From Rhodoferax sp. (lineage in GTDB: Bacteria > Pseudomonadota > Gammaproteobacteria > Burkholderiales > Burkholderiaceae_C), in contig JARLJI010000136.1 of assembly GCA_031291295.1 (NCBI GenBank), positions 42,375 through 106,374 of the forward strand: DNA of 64,000 bases, given 5' to 3'. The number at the start of each line of letters is the position of its first letter. Positions within the stretch are counted from its first letter, which is position 1. The notes beneath the pieces are model-generated. The model was not told where the DNA came from. It was given only the letters and a program-made list of their open reading frames with translations, and did not search any database. A program made the translations under genes and the position numbers. This document shows positions 15,020 to 25,166 of the stretch, one piece after another.

Positions 15020-17455
15020 TCAATGTTTAATCTCGATCGTCGTCGCGGGTGCGACGGCTTCCACGGCTGCCGGTGCTGGCACCACGGCGGCCACCGGCTC
15101 GTCGTCGGGCAGCGGCGTCGGCATGCGCTCGAGCGCGATCTGCAACACCTGATCGATCCACTTGACCGGGACAATCTCAAGACCATTCTTGACGTTCGCC
15201 GGAATGTCCTGCAAATCTTTGGCGTTTTCCTCCGGAATCATCACGGTCTTGATGCCGCCACGCAGTGCTGCCAGGAGCTTTTCCTTGAGGCCACCAATGG
15301 CCGTCACTTCGCCGCGCAAGGTGATCTCGCCCGTCATGGCCACATCGCCACGCACGGGAATGCCCGTCAAGGCCGACACGAAGGCCGTCGTCATGGCCGC
15401 GCCCGCGCTCGGACCATCCTTGGGGGTGGCGCCATCAGGGACGTGGATGTGGATGTCCTTCTTCTCGAACGCTTCGTCCTTGATACCGAGACGGCGCGAA
15501 CGGCTGCGCACCACGGTGCGGGCCGCCTCTACCGATTCCTTCATCACATCGCCCAGCGAACCGGTGCGGGTGATAACGCCCTTGCCTGGCATGCTGGTGG
15601 CTTCGATGGTGAGCAGATCGCCGCCTACCTCCGTCCACGCCAGCCCCACGACCTGACCGATCTGATTCTGGTTTTCGGCGCGTCCGTAGTTGAACTTGCG
15701 AACCCCGAGAAACTCATTGAGGTTTTCGCTGGTCACTTTGACCTGCGGCGTCATTTTCTTGAGCAGCAAGGCCTTGACCACCTTCCGGCAGATCTTGGAC
15801 AGATCGCGCTCCAGCGAACGCACACCCGCCTCGCGCGTGTAATAGCGCACGATGTCCCGCACCGCATCTTCGGACACCAGCAACTCCTCTTCCTTGACGC
15901 CGTTGTTCTTGAGTTGCTTGGGCAGCAGGTACCTGGTCGCAATGTTGATCTTTTCATCCTCGGTGTAGCCCGCCAGACGAATGACTTCCATGCGGTCCAG
16001 CAGGGCCGGCGGAATGTTCATGGAGTTCGAGGTGGCGACGAACATCACATCGCTCAAATCAAAATCCACCTCGACGTAGTGGTCGCCAAAGGTGTGGTTC
16101 TGCTCCGGATCCAACACCTCGAGCAAGGCGCTCGACGGGTCGCCACGGAAGTCAGTGCCCAGTTTGTCGATCTCGTCGAGCAGGAACAGCGGATTGCGCG
16201 TGCCCACCTTGGACAGGCTCTGCAACACCTTGCCCGGCATCGCGCCGATATAGGTACGGCGATGGCCGCGGATTTCCGCCTCGTCGCGCATGCCGCCCAA
16301 GGCCACACGCACGTATTTGCGTCCCGTCGCCTTGGCGATGGACTGGCCCAGCGAGGTTTTGCCCACGCCCGGCGGGCCCACCAGACACAGGATCGGTGCC
16401 TTGACCTTGTCCACGCGTTGCTGCACCGCAAGATATTCAAGGATGCGGTCCTTCACCTTGTCGAGGCCGTAATGGTCTTCGTTCAAGACTTTCTCGGCGT
16501 TGCCCAGGTCGTGCTTGATCTTGGTCTTCTTGCTCCACGGCAGACCCGTCAACACATCAATGTAGTTGCGCACCACCGTGGCCTCTGCCGACATGGGTGA
16601 CATGAGCTTGAGTTTCTTGAGCTCACCCTCCGCCTTCTTCAAGGCCTCCTTGGGCATCTTGGCGAGCTTGATCTTCTTTTCAACCTCTTCGAGATCAGCG
16701 CCATCCTCGCCTTCGCCCAGCTCTTTCTGGATGGCCTTGACCTGCTCATTCAGGTAAAAGTCGCGCTGATTCTTTTCCATCTGGCGCTTAACCCGGCCGC
16801 GGATTTTTTTGTCCACGTTGAGAATTTCGACCTCGCGTTCCAACTGCTCGTACAGGTTCTCCAGGCGCAGCTTGATGTCGGCCAGGTCCAGCACGACCTG
16901 CTTGTTGTCGAGTTTGAGCGGCAGGTGCGCTGCGATCGTGTCGGCCAGCCGGCCGGCGTCGTCAATGCTGGAGATCGACGTCAGGATCTCGGGCGGAATC
17001 TTCTTGTTGAGTTTGACGTACTGGTCAAACTGCTGCATTACGGCGCGGCGCAGCGCCTCGATTTCGGTGGATTTCTGGGCGCTCTCGATCGGCTCCACCG
17101 GCGAGACATTGGCCGTGAAGTGCGATTCACCATCGTCGATCTTGTTGACCCGGGCCCGCTGCTGACCTTCCACCAGCACCTTCACGGTGCCGTCGGGCAG
17201 CTTGAGCATTTGCAGGATCGTGGAGACGCAGCCCACATCGAACATGTCGGCCACGGAGGGCTCATCCTTGGCGGCGGTCTTTTGCGCCACCAGCATGATG
17301 CGGCGCTCCGACTCCATGGCCAATTCGAGCGCCTTGATGCTCTTGGGGCGTCCGACAAAAAGCGGAATCACCATATGGGGGAATACCACCACATCGCGCA
17401 ATGGCAGCAGTGGCAGATCGATGGGAGATGAAGACAGGGGCGTGTGGCCGGACAT
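15020..17455 (-). CDS. lon: ATP-dependent protease Lon (LonA)
   Basis: This 811-residue Lon degrades misfolded and regulatory proteins in the cytoplasm. Order of domains: N-terminal LON substrate domain (residues 13-210, LPLLPLRDVVVFPHM), coiled-coil linker, AAA+ module with Walker A GPPGVGKTS near residue 360 and LLDEIDKLG, and a Ser-Lys protease domain with the catalytic Ser in PKDGPSAGAA (about Ser683) and Lys in GGLKEK (about Lys726). The C-terminal 30 residues are Ala/Pro/Val-rich and extra relative to E. coli Lon. It follows clpP-clpX, the common proteobacterial order. Confidence 0.98.
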   Translation of the reverse strand: MSGHTPLSSSPIDLPLLPLRDVVVFPHMVIPLFVGRPKSIKALELAMESERRIMLVAQKTAAKDEPSVADMFDVGCVSTILQMLKLPDGTVKVLVEGQQRARVNKIDDGESHFTANVSPVEPIESAQKSTEIEALRRAVMQQFDQYVKLNKKIPPEILTSISSIDDAGRLADTIAAHLPLKLDNKQVVLDLADIKLRLENLYEQLEREVEILNVDKKIRGRVKRQMEKNQRDFYLNEQVKAIQKELGEGEDGADLEEVEKKIKLAKMPKEALKKAEGELKKLKLMSPMSAEATVVRNYIDVLTGLPWSKKTKIKHDLGNAEKVLNEDHYGLDKVKDRILEYLAVQQRVDKVKAPILCLVGPPGVGKTSLGQSIAKATGRKYVRVALGGMRDEAEIRGHRRTYIGAMPGKVLQSLSKVGTRNPLFLLDEIDKLGTDFRGDPSSALLEVLDPEQNHTFGDHYVEVDFDLSDVMFVATSNSMNIPPALLDRMEVIRLAGYTEDEKINIATRYLLPKQLKNNGVKEEELLVSEDAVRDIVRYYTREAGVRSLERDLSKICRKVVKALLLKKMTPQVKVTSENLNEFLGVRKFNYGRAENQNQIGQVVGLAWTEVGGDLLTIEATSMPGKGVITRTGSLGDVMKESVEAARTVVRSRSRRLGIKDEAFEKKDIHIHVPDGATPKDGPSAGAAMTTAFVSALTGIPVRGDVAMTGEITLRGEVTAIGGLKEKLLAALRGGIKTVMIPEENAKDLQDIPANVKNGLEIVPVKWIDQVLQIALERMPTPLPDDEPVAAVVPAPAAVEAVAPATTIEIKH

Positions 17456-17554
17456 GGGGATCCTTTGATTTACCTGTTGAATATGGTTCGCAAGCGCCGA
17501 ATTTCAACCCGCCAGCATTTCAACGCAGACGGGCAGGCCAAAGAAGGACTCGCG

Positions 17555-18820
17555 CTAGGCCTTCTTCGCCGACTCGCGGTAAACAAGCAGCGGTGGCTTG
17601 TTTTCATCGATTGTTGATTCATCGACCACCACCTTGTCCACATTCGACGTGTTGGGCAAATCGAACATGGTGTCGATCAGCGCTTGTTCAAGAATGGAGC
17701 GCAGGCCGCGCGCGCCGGTTTTGCGCGCCAGCGCCTTTTTGGCAATGGCCTTCAGCGCCGAGGGGCGAATCTCCAGGTCGACGCCTTCCATGGCCAGCAA
17801 TTTGCCATATTGCTTGATCAGGGCATTCTTCGGCTCGGTCAGGATTTGCACCAGCGCATCTTCGCTGAGCTCGGCCAGCGTGGCCACCACCGGCATGCGG
17901 CCGACCAGCTCGGGAATCAGTCCGAACTTGATCAGGTCTTCGGGCTCGACTTCCTTGAAGACCTCGGTCAGGGCGCGCTGCTGCTTGCTCTTGACCGCTG
18001 CACCAAAACCGATGCCCGAAGACTCGGTGCGGTTTTCAATGACTTTTTCCAGACCCGAGAAAGCACCGCCACAAATAAACAGGATGTTGGTCGTGTCGAC
18101 CTGCAGGAAATCCTGATTTGGATGCTTGCGCCCGCCCTGCGGCGGCACGCTGGCCATGGTGCCCTCAATCAGCTTGAGCAGGGCCTGCTGAACGCCTTCG
18201 CCCGATACGTCGCGCGTGATCGACGGGTTGTCGGACTTGCGGGAAATCTTGTCGATTTCATCGATGTAGACAATGCCGCGCTGCGCCCGCTCCACATCGT
18301 AATTGCAGCTTTGCAGCAGCTTTTGCACGATGTTTTCGACGTCTTCGCCCACATACCCGGCCTCGGTCAGGGTAGTGGCGTCGGCCATGACGAACGGCAC
18401 GTCGAGCATGCGCGCCAGCGTTTGCGCCAGCAGCGTCTTGCCGGAGCCCGTGGGGCCAATCAGCAAGATGTTGCTCTTGGCCAGCTCGACATCGTCCTTC
18501 TTGGCCTTTTCCTTGTGGCGCAACCGCTTGTAGTGGTTGTAGACCGCCACGGCCAGCGTGCGCTTGGCCGGCTCCTGGCCAATCACGTAGTTGTCGAGAT
18601 TGGTCTTGATCTCCAGCGGCGTGGGCAGATCGCCGCGCGTCTCGCGCCCATCCGTGCCCAAGGGCAGCTCGTCGCGAATGATCTCGTTGCACAGGTCAAT
18701 GCATTCGTCGCAGACGAAAACCGACGGGCCAGCAATCAGCTTCTTGACCTCATGCTGGCTTTTGCCGCAAAAGGAACAATAAAGGGTTTTTTCGCTGGAG
18801 GAGCCTTTTTTCTCGGCCAT
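17555..18820 (-). CDS. clpX: ClpXP protease ATPase subunit ClpX
   Basis: This 421-residue AAA+ unfoldase feeds substrates into ClpP. An N-terminal four-Cys zinc finger (CSFCGKS...VFVCDECI, residues 15-45) recognises adaptors and substrates; Walker A GPTGSGKT is near residue 122, Walker [11 protein letters not shown] near 185, sensor-2 motif [10 protein letters not shown] near 370. The IGFG tripeptide loop that docks onto ClpP is visible ([11 protein letters not shown]). It sits 107 bp downstream of clpP on the same strand with a hairpin between them, so its level may be set separately from clpP. Confidence 0.98.
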   Translation of the reverse strand: MAEKKGSSSEKTLYCSFCGKSQHEVKKLIAGPSVFVCDECIDLCNEIIRDELPLGTDGRETRGDLPTPLEIKTNLDNYVIGQEPAKRTLAVAVYNHYKRLRHKEKAKKDDVELAKSNILLIGPTGSGKTLLAQTLARMLDVPFVMADATTLTEAGYVGEDVENIVQKLLQSCNYDVERAQRGIVYIDEIDKISRKSDNPSITRDVSGEGVQQALLKLIEGTMASVPPQGGRKHPNQDFLQVDTTNILFICGGAFSGLEKVIENRTESSGIGFGAAVKSKQQRALTEVFKEVEPEDLIKFGLIPELVGRMPVVATLAELSEDALVQILTEPKNALIKQYGKLLAMEGVDLEIRPSALKAIAKKALARKTGARGLRSILEQALIDTMFDLPNTSNVDKVVVDESTIDENKPPLLVYRESAKKA

Positions 18821-18866
18821 GTGTGGAATGCCTTGTTACCGGGGTTTCTCAATGATAACCATTTAA

Positions 18867-18899
18867 AAACGGCGTTTTCCATCGCAGAAAACGCCGTTT
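18867..18899 (-). terminator. Hairpin terminator between clpP and clpX
   Basis: AAACGGCGTTTTC (18867-18879) and GAAAACGCCGTTT (18887-18899) form a perfect 13-bp stem with a 7-base loop. On the minus strand it is followed by a short TTTTTAAAT run. It lies after clpP and before clpX and probably ends most clpP transcripts. Confidence 0.7.
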
Positions 18900-18927
18900 C
18901 AGCTGCGCAACTTGAAGATTAGTCAGC

Positions 18928-19572
18928 TTAGGGACGTTTGGCAATGACCTGATCCACCACGCCATATTCTTTGGCCTCGTCGGCGAACATGAAGTAGTCG
19001 CGCTCGGTATCGCGTTCGATTTTATCGATCGTTTGCCCGGTGCGCTCAGCCAGGATGCGGTTGAGCTGGTCGCGTGTCTTCAGAATGTCGCGGGCGTGAA
19101 TTTCGATGTCGGTCGCCTGGCCCTGCGCACCGCCCGAGGGCTGGTGGATCATGACGCGCGAGTTCGGCAGCGTGTAACGCTTGCCCTTGGCACCGGCCGC
19201 GAGCAGGAACGCGCCCATGCTGGCGGCCATGCCGGTGCACAGCGTGGACACATCGGGCTTGATGAACTGCATGGTGTCGTAGATGGCCATGCCGGCCGTG
19301 ACCGAGCCACCCGGGGAGTTGATATAGAACGAAATGTCCTTGTCGGGATTTTCGCTTTCCAGGAACAGCAGCTGCGCCACGACCAGGTTGGCGGTCTGGT
19401 CATTCACGGGCCCGACCAGGAAAATCACGCGCTCCTTGAGCAAACGTGAGTAGATGTCATACGACCGCTCGCCGCGGCCAGACTGCTCGATCACCATCGG
19501 GACCATGCCAAGGCCCTGGATTTCGGAGGCGCTGTTTTGGGCGCCGTAAGAGGCATTGCTTCGAACGATCAT
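18928..19572 (-). CDS. clpP: ATP-dependent Clp protease proteolytic subunit ClpP
   Basis: This 214-residue serine peptidase forms the two-ring barrel used by ClpX and ClpA. The catalytic triad is visible: Ser118 in GMAASMGAF, His143 in MIHQPSGG and Asp192 in ERDYFM, with the same spacing as E. coli ClpP. The first 20 residues include the propeptide. The conserved stretch [19 protein letters not shown] is present. It is upstream of clpX and downstream of the trigger factor gene on the same strand, the canonical tig-clpP-clpX-lon array. Confidence 0.98.
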   Translation of the reverse strand: MIVRSNASYGAQNSASEIQGLGMVPMVIEQSGRGERSYDIYSRLLKERVIFLVGPVNDQTANLVVAQLLFLESENPDKDISFYINSPGGSVTAGMAIYDTMQFIKPDVSTLCTGMAASMGAFLLAAGAKGKRYTLPNSRVMIHQPSGGAQGQATDIEIHARDILKTRDQLNRILAERTGQTIDKIERDTERDYFMFADEAKEYGVVDQVIAKRP

Positions 19573-19677
19573 GGTTTCTCCAGAGATATTTGCACTGTAC
19601 TGAAAAGAAATGGGGCCTGCGCGCGAAACTGCAAGTCCGCCGCAAGCCCCAAATTCACCGCAAAACCAAAGGGTTGA

Positions 19678-20988
19678 TCAGTTTTGCCCCATCAGTTCGT
19701 CAAACGAAACCGTCTTTTCGTTGATTTTGGCTTTGGCCAGCACAAATTCGGTCACGTTGTTTTCAATCACGATGGCTTCGACTTCGGCCAGGCGGCGGTT
19801 GTCGCCGTAGTACCAGCGCACCACTTCGGCCGGCTTTTCGTAGCTGGCGGCCAGCTCCTCGATATGCGCCTTGATCTGCTCGGGCTTGGCCTGCAGCTCG
19901 TTGCTGCGCACCAGTTCGGCCACCACCAGCCCCAGGCGCACGCGGCGCTCGGCTTGCGGGCGGAACACATCGTCGGGGATCGGCGCCTTGTCGGCGTCCT
20001 TGATGCCGCGCTGCTTGAGGTCGGCGCGCGCGCCTTCCACCATGCGGTCCACCTCGGCCTGCACACTGGAATTGGGCAGGTCGAGTTCAGCCTTGGCGAC
20101 CAGTGCGTCCATCACGGCCTGCTTGTTGCGCGCCTGCAGGCGGAACTTGACTTCGCGCTCGAGGTTCTTGCGGATGTCGGCGCGCAGGCCTTCGACCGTG
20201 GCGTCGGCAATGCCGAGCGACTTGGCCAGCACATCGTTCACTTCCGGCAGATGAGCCGCTTCAATCTTCTTGACCGTGACCATGAAGTCCGCCGCCTTGC
20301 CGGCCACTTCCTTGCCCTGGTAGTCCGCCGGGAACGCCAGCGGGAAGGTCTTGCTCTCCCCGGCCTTCATGCCGCGCACGGCGTCCTCGAATTCCTTGAG
20401 CATCTGGCCGTCGCCGACCAGGAACTGGAAGTCCTCGGCCTTGCCGCCCTGGAAGGTTTCGCCATCGATCTTGCCTTCGAAATCGACCGTGACGCGGTCG
20501 CCGTCCTGCGCCGCCGCATCCTGTGCGCGCTGCGCGAAGGTGCGACGCTGCTTGCGCAGGATCTCCAGCGTCTTGTCGATGGCACCGTCATTGACCTCGG
20601 CGGTCAGCTTGTCGATCTCGGCGGTGGACAGGTCGGCGATCTTGACATCGGGAAAGACTTCGAAGATGGCGTCAAACGTCAGTTCGCCTTCGGGGGCACC
20701 TTCTTTTTCGCTGATGCGGGGCTGGCCGGCCACGCGCAGCTTGGCTTCGTTGGCGGCATTGGCAAAGGCTTCGCCGACCTTGTCGTTCATCACCTCGTAA
20801 TGCACCGAGTAGCCATAGCGCTGGGCCACCACGGTCATCGGTACCTTGCCCGGACGGAACCCGTCCATCTTGACGGTGCGGGCCATGCGCTTGAGGCGCG
20901 CATCGACTTCGGACTGGATCACGCCAACGGGCAGCGTGAGCGTGATTTTGCGTTCCAGCTTTTCAAGGGTTTCAACGGTAACGGACAT
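19678..20988 (-). CDS. tig: Trigger factor, ribosome-bound chaperone
   Basis: This 436-residue chaperone binds ribosomal protein L23 at the peptide exit tunnel. I start it at 20988 (MSVTVETLEKLERK), which has GGAG 7 bases upstream; an ATG ten codons earlier is open but lacks such a site. The N-terminal ribosome-binding signature GFRPGKVP is present (near residue 45), followed by the FKBP-type isomerase domain (about residues 155-245, DGDRVTVDFEGKIDGE) and the helical C-terminal chaperone arms. First gene of the tig-clpP-clpX-lon quality-control cluster. Confidence 0.97.
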   Translation of the reverse strand: MSVTVETLEKLERKITLTLPVGVIQSEVDARLKRMARTVKMDGFRPGKVPMTVVAQRYGYSVHYEVMNDKVGEAFANAANEAKLRVAGQPRISEKEGAPEGELTFDAIFEVFPDVKIADLSTAEIDKLTAEVNDGAIDKTLEILRKQRRTFAQRAQDAAAQDGDRVTVDFEGKIDGETFQGGKAEDFQFLVGDGQMLKEFEDAVRGMKAGESKTFPLAFPADYQGKEVAGKAADFMVTVKKIEAAHLPEVNDVLAKSLGIADATVEGLRADIRKNLEREVKFRLQARNKQAVMDALVAKAELDLPNSSVQAEVDRMVEGARADLKQRGIKDADKAPIPDDVFRPQAERRVRLGLVVAELVRSNELQAKPEQIKAHIEELAASYEKPAEVVRWYYGDNRRLAEVEAIVIENNVTEFVLAKAKINEKTVSFDELMGQN

Positions 20989-21070
20989 AGGGTTCTCCAA
21001 AAATGGGGCGGACAGCACGTGCCGCGTGGCGGCGGCGCTCTGTCCCGCAATATCAATATCTCAGGCTATC

Positions 21071-21157
21071 TGGTGCGCGGGGGGGGACTCGAACCCCCAC
21101 AGTATTGCTACCGTCAGGACCTAAACCTGGTGCGTCTACCAATTTCGCCACCCGCGC
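21071..21157 (-). tRNA. tRNA-Leu (anticodon UAG)
   Basis: 87 nt including encoded CCA. Acceptor arms GCGCGGG and CCCGCGC pair; the anticodon loop reads TTTAGGT with anticodon TAG. The class II variable arm is present. It lies 82 bp upstream of tig on the same strand. Confidence 0.97.
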
Positions 21158-21294
21158 GGTCTCAAAAACAAAACGGACGGCTGCGCGCTGACAGATGTCC
21201 CGCCAGCCTTGCGACCGCCCGCGTGAAATCGGTCAACTTTCTATTTTAGACTGGAACCGGCGCCCGCCATATTTGTCAAGCGACAATCCATGCC

Positions 21295-22164
21295 GTGAAC
21301 CTTTCATCTCCAGTCACCGCCGTGACCCTTGCCCCGCCCGTGACGCACTACGAGAACTTCCCGGTCGCCTCCTGGCTGTGCCCGCCCCGGCTGCGACCCG
21401 CCATTGCGGCGATCTACTGGTTCGCCCGCACGGCCGACGATATGGCCGACGAGGGCGACGCGCCCGCGCAGCAGCGGCTGGACGATCTGGCGCAATACCG
21501 GGCCGACCTGGCCGCCGTCGCCGGTGGCGAGGCGCCCTCCACGCGCTGGCCCCAGGTCTTCGGGCCGCTGCGCGCGGCCATTCAGGACTTCAAGCTGCCC
21601 GTGCCCCTGCTGGCCGACCTGCTCAGCGCCTTTGAACAGGATGTGACCAAGACCCGCGACCGGGCCGGTTATGCCGACCGCGATGCGCTGTTCGACTATT
21701 GCCGCCACTCGGCCAATCCCGTGGGCCGGCTGCTGCTGCATCTGTACGGCGTGCACGACGCGAACGCGCTGGCGCGCAGCGACTGCATTTGCACGGCGCT
21801 GCAGCTCATCAACTTCTGGCAGGACCTGGGGCTGGACATCACGCGCGGCCGCTTCTACCTGCCGGCGCGCGATTGCGACGCACACGGTGTGACGCACGAG
21901 GACCTGCTGGCCTTGCGCCAAACCCGGAGCGCTACAAACCTGATAGCTATACATGTAGAGCTGGCAAAGGCTACCATGCTAAAAGGCTCTTCATTGGTGC
22001 GGCAGGTGCCGGGCCGCGCGGGCTGGGAACTGCGCCTGGTGGTGCAAGGCGGCCTGCGCATCCTGGACAAAATCGAGGCGATGGGCTTCGCCACCCTGAG
22101 CGCGCGCCCCAAGCTCACCGCGTGGGACGTGCCCGTGATGCTGTGGCGCAGCCTGTGGATGTAA
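21295..22164 (+). CDS. hpnC: Squalene synthase HpnC (hydroxysqualene synthase)
   Basis: This 289-residue trans-isoprenyl diphosphate synthase works with HpnD and HpnE to make squalene from farnesyl diphosphate for hopanoids; HpnC converts presqualene diphosphate to hydroxysqualene. The two Asp-rich magnesium sites are visible: ADDMADE (residue 47 region) and NFWQDLGLDITRGR (near residue 170). The start is a GTG; the nearby ATG at 21290 hits a stop at once. A dispersed repeat at 21931-21987 adds about 19 foreign-looking residues (SATNLIAIHVELAKATM) in frame at residues 213-231, between the helices, apparently tolerated. Confidence 0.92.
   Translation: MNLSSPVTAVTLAPPVTHYENFPVASWLCPPRLRPAIAAIYWFARTADDMADEGDAPAQQRLDDLAQYRADLAAVAGGEAPSTRWPQVFGPLRAAIQDFKLPVPLLADLLSAFEQDVTKTRDRAGYADRDALFDYCRHSANPVGRLLLHLYGVHDANALARSDCICTALQLINFWQDLGLDITRGRFYLPARDCDAHGVTHEDLLALRQTRSATNLIAIHVELAKATMLKGSSLVRQVPGRAGWELRLVVQGGLRILDKIEAMGFATLSARPKLTAWDVPVMLWRSLWM
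21931..21987 (+). repeat. Dispersed repeat copy inside hpnC
   Basis: AT-richer than its surroundings: begins GCTACAAACC, then TGATAGCTAT, ends AGGCTACCATGCTAAAAGGC. The alternation of GCTAT/TAGC and GGCTAC matches other copies in this window (26288, 46136, 48169, 55376, 61396). It is translated in frame within hpnC. Confidence 0.5.
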
Positions 22165-22174
22165 CAATCACGCC

Positions 22175-23038
22175 ATGACCCCAGAGCAGTACGTCCAGCA
22201 AAAAGCCGCCGCGTCCGGCAGCAGTTTTTATTACGCCTTTCTCTTCCTGCCCAAGCCGCGCCGAGGCGCCATCACGGCCTTTTATGCGTTCTGCCGCGAG
22301 GTCGACGATGTGGTCGACGACATGGTGGACCCCGGCGTGGCGCGCACCAAGCTGGCCTGGTGGCAATCCGAGGTCGCCCAGTCGTTCGCGGGCCAGCCGA
22401 CGCACCCGGTCATGCAGGCCCTGATGCCGGTCGTGGCCGACTACCAGATTGAACAGCGGCATCTGCAAGCCATCATCGAGGGCTGCCAGATGGACCTGGA
22501 GCAGACGCGCTACCTCGACTTCGCCGGCCTGCAAAACTACTGCCACCTGGTCGCGGGCATCGTGGGTGAGGTGTCGGCACGCATCTTTGGCCAGACGCAG
22601 GCGCAAACCACCACCTACGCGCACAAGCTGGGGCTGGCGTTCCAGCTCACCAACATCATCCGCGACGTCGGCGAGGACGCGATGCGCGGGCGCATCTACT
22701 TGCCGGTCAACGAGTTGCAGCAGTTCGACGTCAAGGCGCACGAAATCCTCAAGCGCCCCAAGACATCGGACGGCGCAGACGACTTCGCGGCGCGTTTCGG
22801 GGCCCTCATGCGGTTCCAGACGCAGCGGGCGCACGCGCTGTACGACGAGGCCCTGGCCCTGCTGCCGGCCGCCGACCGCCGCGCCCAAAAGCCGGGCCTG
22901 ATGATGGCGAGCATCTACCAGACGCTCTTGCGCGAGATCGAGCGCGACAACTTTCCGGTGCTGCACCAGCGCATCAGCCTCACGCCGCTGCGCAAGTTCT
23001 GGCTGGCGTGGAAGGTGCAGGCGCTGGGACACGTCTAG
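22175..23038 (+). CDS. hpnD: Presqualene diphosphate synthase HpnD
   Basis: This 287-residue enzyme joins two farnesyl diphosphates into presqualene diphosphate, the first committed step to squalene. The two Asp-rich motifs are clear: EVDDVVDDMVD (residues 44-54) and IIRDVGEDAMRGRIY (near residue 160). The start ATG is 10 bp after the hpnC stop, and hpnE starts 2 bp after its TAG, so the three form one operon. All catalytic motifs are intact and the length is usual for the family. Confidence 0.95.
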   Translation: MTPEQYVQQKAAASGSSFYYAFLFLPKPRRGAITAFYAFCREVDDVVDDMVDPGVARTKLAWWQSEVAQSFAGQPTHPVMQALMPVVADYQIEQRHLQAIIEGCQMDLEQTRYLDFAGLQNYCHLVAGIVGEVSARIFGQTQAQTTTYAHKLGLAFQLTNIIRDVGEDAMRGRIYLPVNELQQFDVKAHEILKRPKTSDGADDFAARFGALMRFQTQRAHALYDEALALLPAADRRAQKPGLMMASIYQTLLREIERDNFPVLHQRISLTPLRKFWLAWKVQALGHV

Positions 23039-23040
23039 CC

Positions 23041-24378
23041 ATGAAAGTCGCCATCGTCGGCGGCGGCTGGGCCGGCATGGCGGCAGCGGTAACGGCCACG
23101 CGCGGCGGGCACCATGCTACTGTTTTCGAAGCATCTCGTGCAATGGGGGGGCGGGCCAGAGGCCTGAACTGCATCCTGCCGGATGGCAGCGCGATCACGC
23201 TCGACAACGGCCAGCACATCCTGATCGGCGCCTACAGCGAGACCCTGCGCCTGATGCGACTCGTGGGCGTGGACCCCGACGTGGCGCTCGCACGGCTGCC
23301 ACTGGCCCTGACCTTCCCCGACGGCAGCGGCCTGGCGCTGCGCCAAGGGCCGGCGCCGTGGGATGCGCTGGCCGGCATTGTGTCGGCGCGCGGCTGGCGT
23401 TGGCGCGACAAGCTGGCCCTGTTGCGCAGCGCCATCGGCTGGCGGCTCGGCGGCTTCCAATGCGCGCCGGGCGCCACCGTGGCCGAGTTGTGCGCGGTGC
23501 TGACCCCGCGGCTGCAGCGCGAATTCATCGAGCCGCTGTGCGTGTCCGCGCTGAACACTCCAGCAGCGCAAGCCAGCGGCCAAGTGTTCCTGCGCGTGAT
23601 CCAGGACAGCCTGTTCGCGGGCCGCGGCGGCTCCAACCTGCTGCTGCCCAGGGTGGATCTGGCGTCGCTGTTTCCCGACGCGGCGGCGCGCTGGCTGCAG
23701 GCGCACGGCGGCGAGGTCCGCATGGGCCAACGCGTGCAGGCGCTGCGCTGGAACCCGGGGCCTGCCGAGCCGCCGGCCGTCGCCCAGTGGCACGTCAACG
23801 AAGAAGCGTTTGACCGTGTGATTCTCGCAACTTCGGCATCCGATGCGGCTGCAGTCCTTTCCACATATACGCCATATGCTCCTGAAACTATAGCAGCCCA
23901 ACTGCAGCGATGGGCCGGCATCACCCGCGCGCTGCGCTTTGAAGCGATCACCACCGTGTATGCGCTGGCGACCCCGAGCGCGAGCCCATCCGCCAGCTTG
24001 CTGCCCTGCCCCATGCTGGCGCTGCGCTGCAGCCCCGACCCGGCGCGCGTCGCTCCCGCGCAGTTCGTGTTCGACCGCGGCCAGCTGGGCGGCCCGGCGA
24101 AGCTGCTGGCCTTCGTGGTCAGCACCAGCAACGGCAGCCGCGACGACCTGCAGGCCCAGGTGGTCGCGCAGGCGCACAGCCAGCTCGGCCTGCGGGTAGA
24201 GCCGATCCAGACCATCGTGGAAAAACGCGCGACCTTCGCCTGCACACCGGGCCTGGTGCGCCCGCCCGCGCAGATCGCACCGGGTTTGCTGGCCTGCGGC
24301 GACTACATCGACGGCCCCTACCCCGCGACGCTGGAGGGCGCCACGCGCAGCGGCGTAGCAGCCGCGCAGCTTCTGTGA
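23041..24378 (+). CDS. hpnE: Hydroxysqualene dehydroxylase HpnE (FAD-dependent)
   Basis: This 445-residue FAD amine-oxidase-fold protein reduces hydroxysqualene to squalene. The dinucleotide-binding motif [14 protein letters not shown] starts at residue 3, followed by the Arg/Gly segment MGGRARGL and [13 protein letters not shown] start at 23041 because MKVAIVGGG is the family N-terminus; an upstream in-frame ATG lies inside hpnD. Residues around 265-290 ([14 protein letters not shown]) are read from an AT-rich repeat-like insert at 23845-23899. No squalene-hopene cyclase is seen, so the rest of the pathway must lie elsewhere. Confidence 0.93.
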   Translation: MKVAIVGGGWAGMAAAVTATRGGHHATVFEASRAMGGRARGLNCILPDGSAITLDNGQHILIGAYSETLRLMRLVGVDPDVALARLPLALTFPDGSGLALRQGPAPWDALAGIVSARGWRWRDKLALLRSAIGWRLGGFQCAPGATVAELCAVLTPRLQREFIEPLCVSALNTPAAQASGQVFLRVIQDSLFAGRGGSNLLLPRVDLASLFPDAAARWLQAHGGEVRMGQRVQALRWNPGPAEPPAVAQWHVNEEAFDRVILATSASDAAAVLSTYTPYAPETIAAQLQRWAGITRALRFEAITTVYALATPSASPSASLLPCPMLALRCSPDPARVAPAQFVFDRGQLGGPAKLLAFVVSTSNGSRDDLQAQVVAQAHSQLGLRVEPIQTIVEKRATFACTPGLVRPPAQIAPGLLACGDYIDGPYPATLEGATRSGVAAAQLL

Positions 24379-24434
24379 CGGCAGCGGCGCAGGTGCGGCG
24401 CAACGCCTGTGCCGGCAGCGGCGTGGCCGTCGGG

Positions 24435-25148
24435 CTAAGGCCCTGGCCTGTCCCGGCCGGAGAGCAGCGCACACAGCTGGGTCAGGCTGGCCAGCGTCAA
24501 AGGCGCCGGCCCCTCGTGCGGCCAGGCGTGACCCGCCCGGTTGATCCAGACCGCCTGCAGGCCCGCATTGGTCGCGCCCAGCGCGTCGAGCGTCGCGTCG
24601 TCGCCAATGTGCAGCACGTCGCCGGGCTGCACCTGTGCGGCGCTGGCGGCCGCATGGAAGATGCGGGGATCGGGTTTGCCCACGCCAAATTCGCGCGCGC
24701 TGATGGCCGCGTGAAAGTGGTGGCCGATGCCCACCCGATGCACATCGGCGTTGCCGTTGGTCAAGGCCACGACGGGGAAACGGCCGCTGAGAAAGGCCAG
24801 GGCCGCCAGCGCGTCATCGTAGAAATCAACACGCTGGCGTTCGGCAAAAAACACCTCGAACGCGGGTTCGGCCAACTGCGGCGCATCGCCCGCGCGGCGC
24901 AAGGCCAGCCGGATCGATTCGCGGCGCAGGGCGCTCAGGTCGCCCGCGAGGTCGGGGCGTTGCACCGTCATGCTGTCGCGGATCTCGCGCAGCGCCATCG
25001 GGCTGGAAAACAGCTCGGCGGTCATGGGCGCATGCACGCCCAGCCAGTCGTGCAGCGCTTGTTCCGCCCGCGCGATGGTGGGCCAGACGGGCCACAGGGT
25101 GTCGTCCAGGTCGAGCGAGATGGCCTTGATTTTCCGGATATCCAGCAT
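24435..25148 (-). CDS. HAD-superfamily hydrolase (phosphatase)
   Basis: This 237-residue HAD phosphatase starts at 25148 ([11 protein letters not shown]), which is 18 bp from the divergent hemH start; longer open frames upstream overlap hemH and are spurious. Motifs: LDLDDTLW (nucleophile Asp and acid Asp), LTNGN (motif II), GKPDPRIF (motif III Lys) and [11 protein letters not shown] (motif IV). The family resembles YigB/YrfG-like small-molecule phosphatases; flavin-precursor or sugar phosphates are possible substrates, but the substrate is not deducible here. It shares a short divergent promoter region with hemH. Confidence 0.85.
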   Translation of the reverse strand: MLDIRKIKAISLDLDDTLWPVWPTIARAEQALHDWLGVHAPMTAELFSSPMALREIRDSMTVQRPDLAGDLSALRRESIRLALRRAGDAPQLAEPAFEVFFAERQRVDFYDDALAALAFLSGRFPVVALTNGNADVHRVGIGHHFHAAISAREFGVGKPDPRIFHAAASAAQVQPGDVLHIGDDATLDALGATNAGLQAVWINRAGHAWPHEGPAPLTLASLTQLCALLSGRDRPGP

Positions 25149-25166
25149 AGTGCGGGAGAATACCGC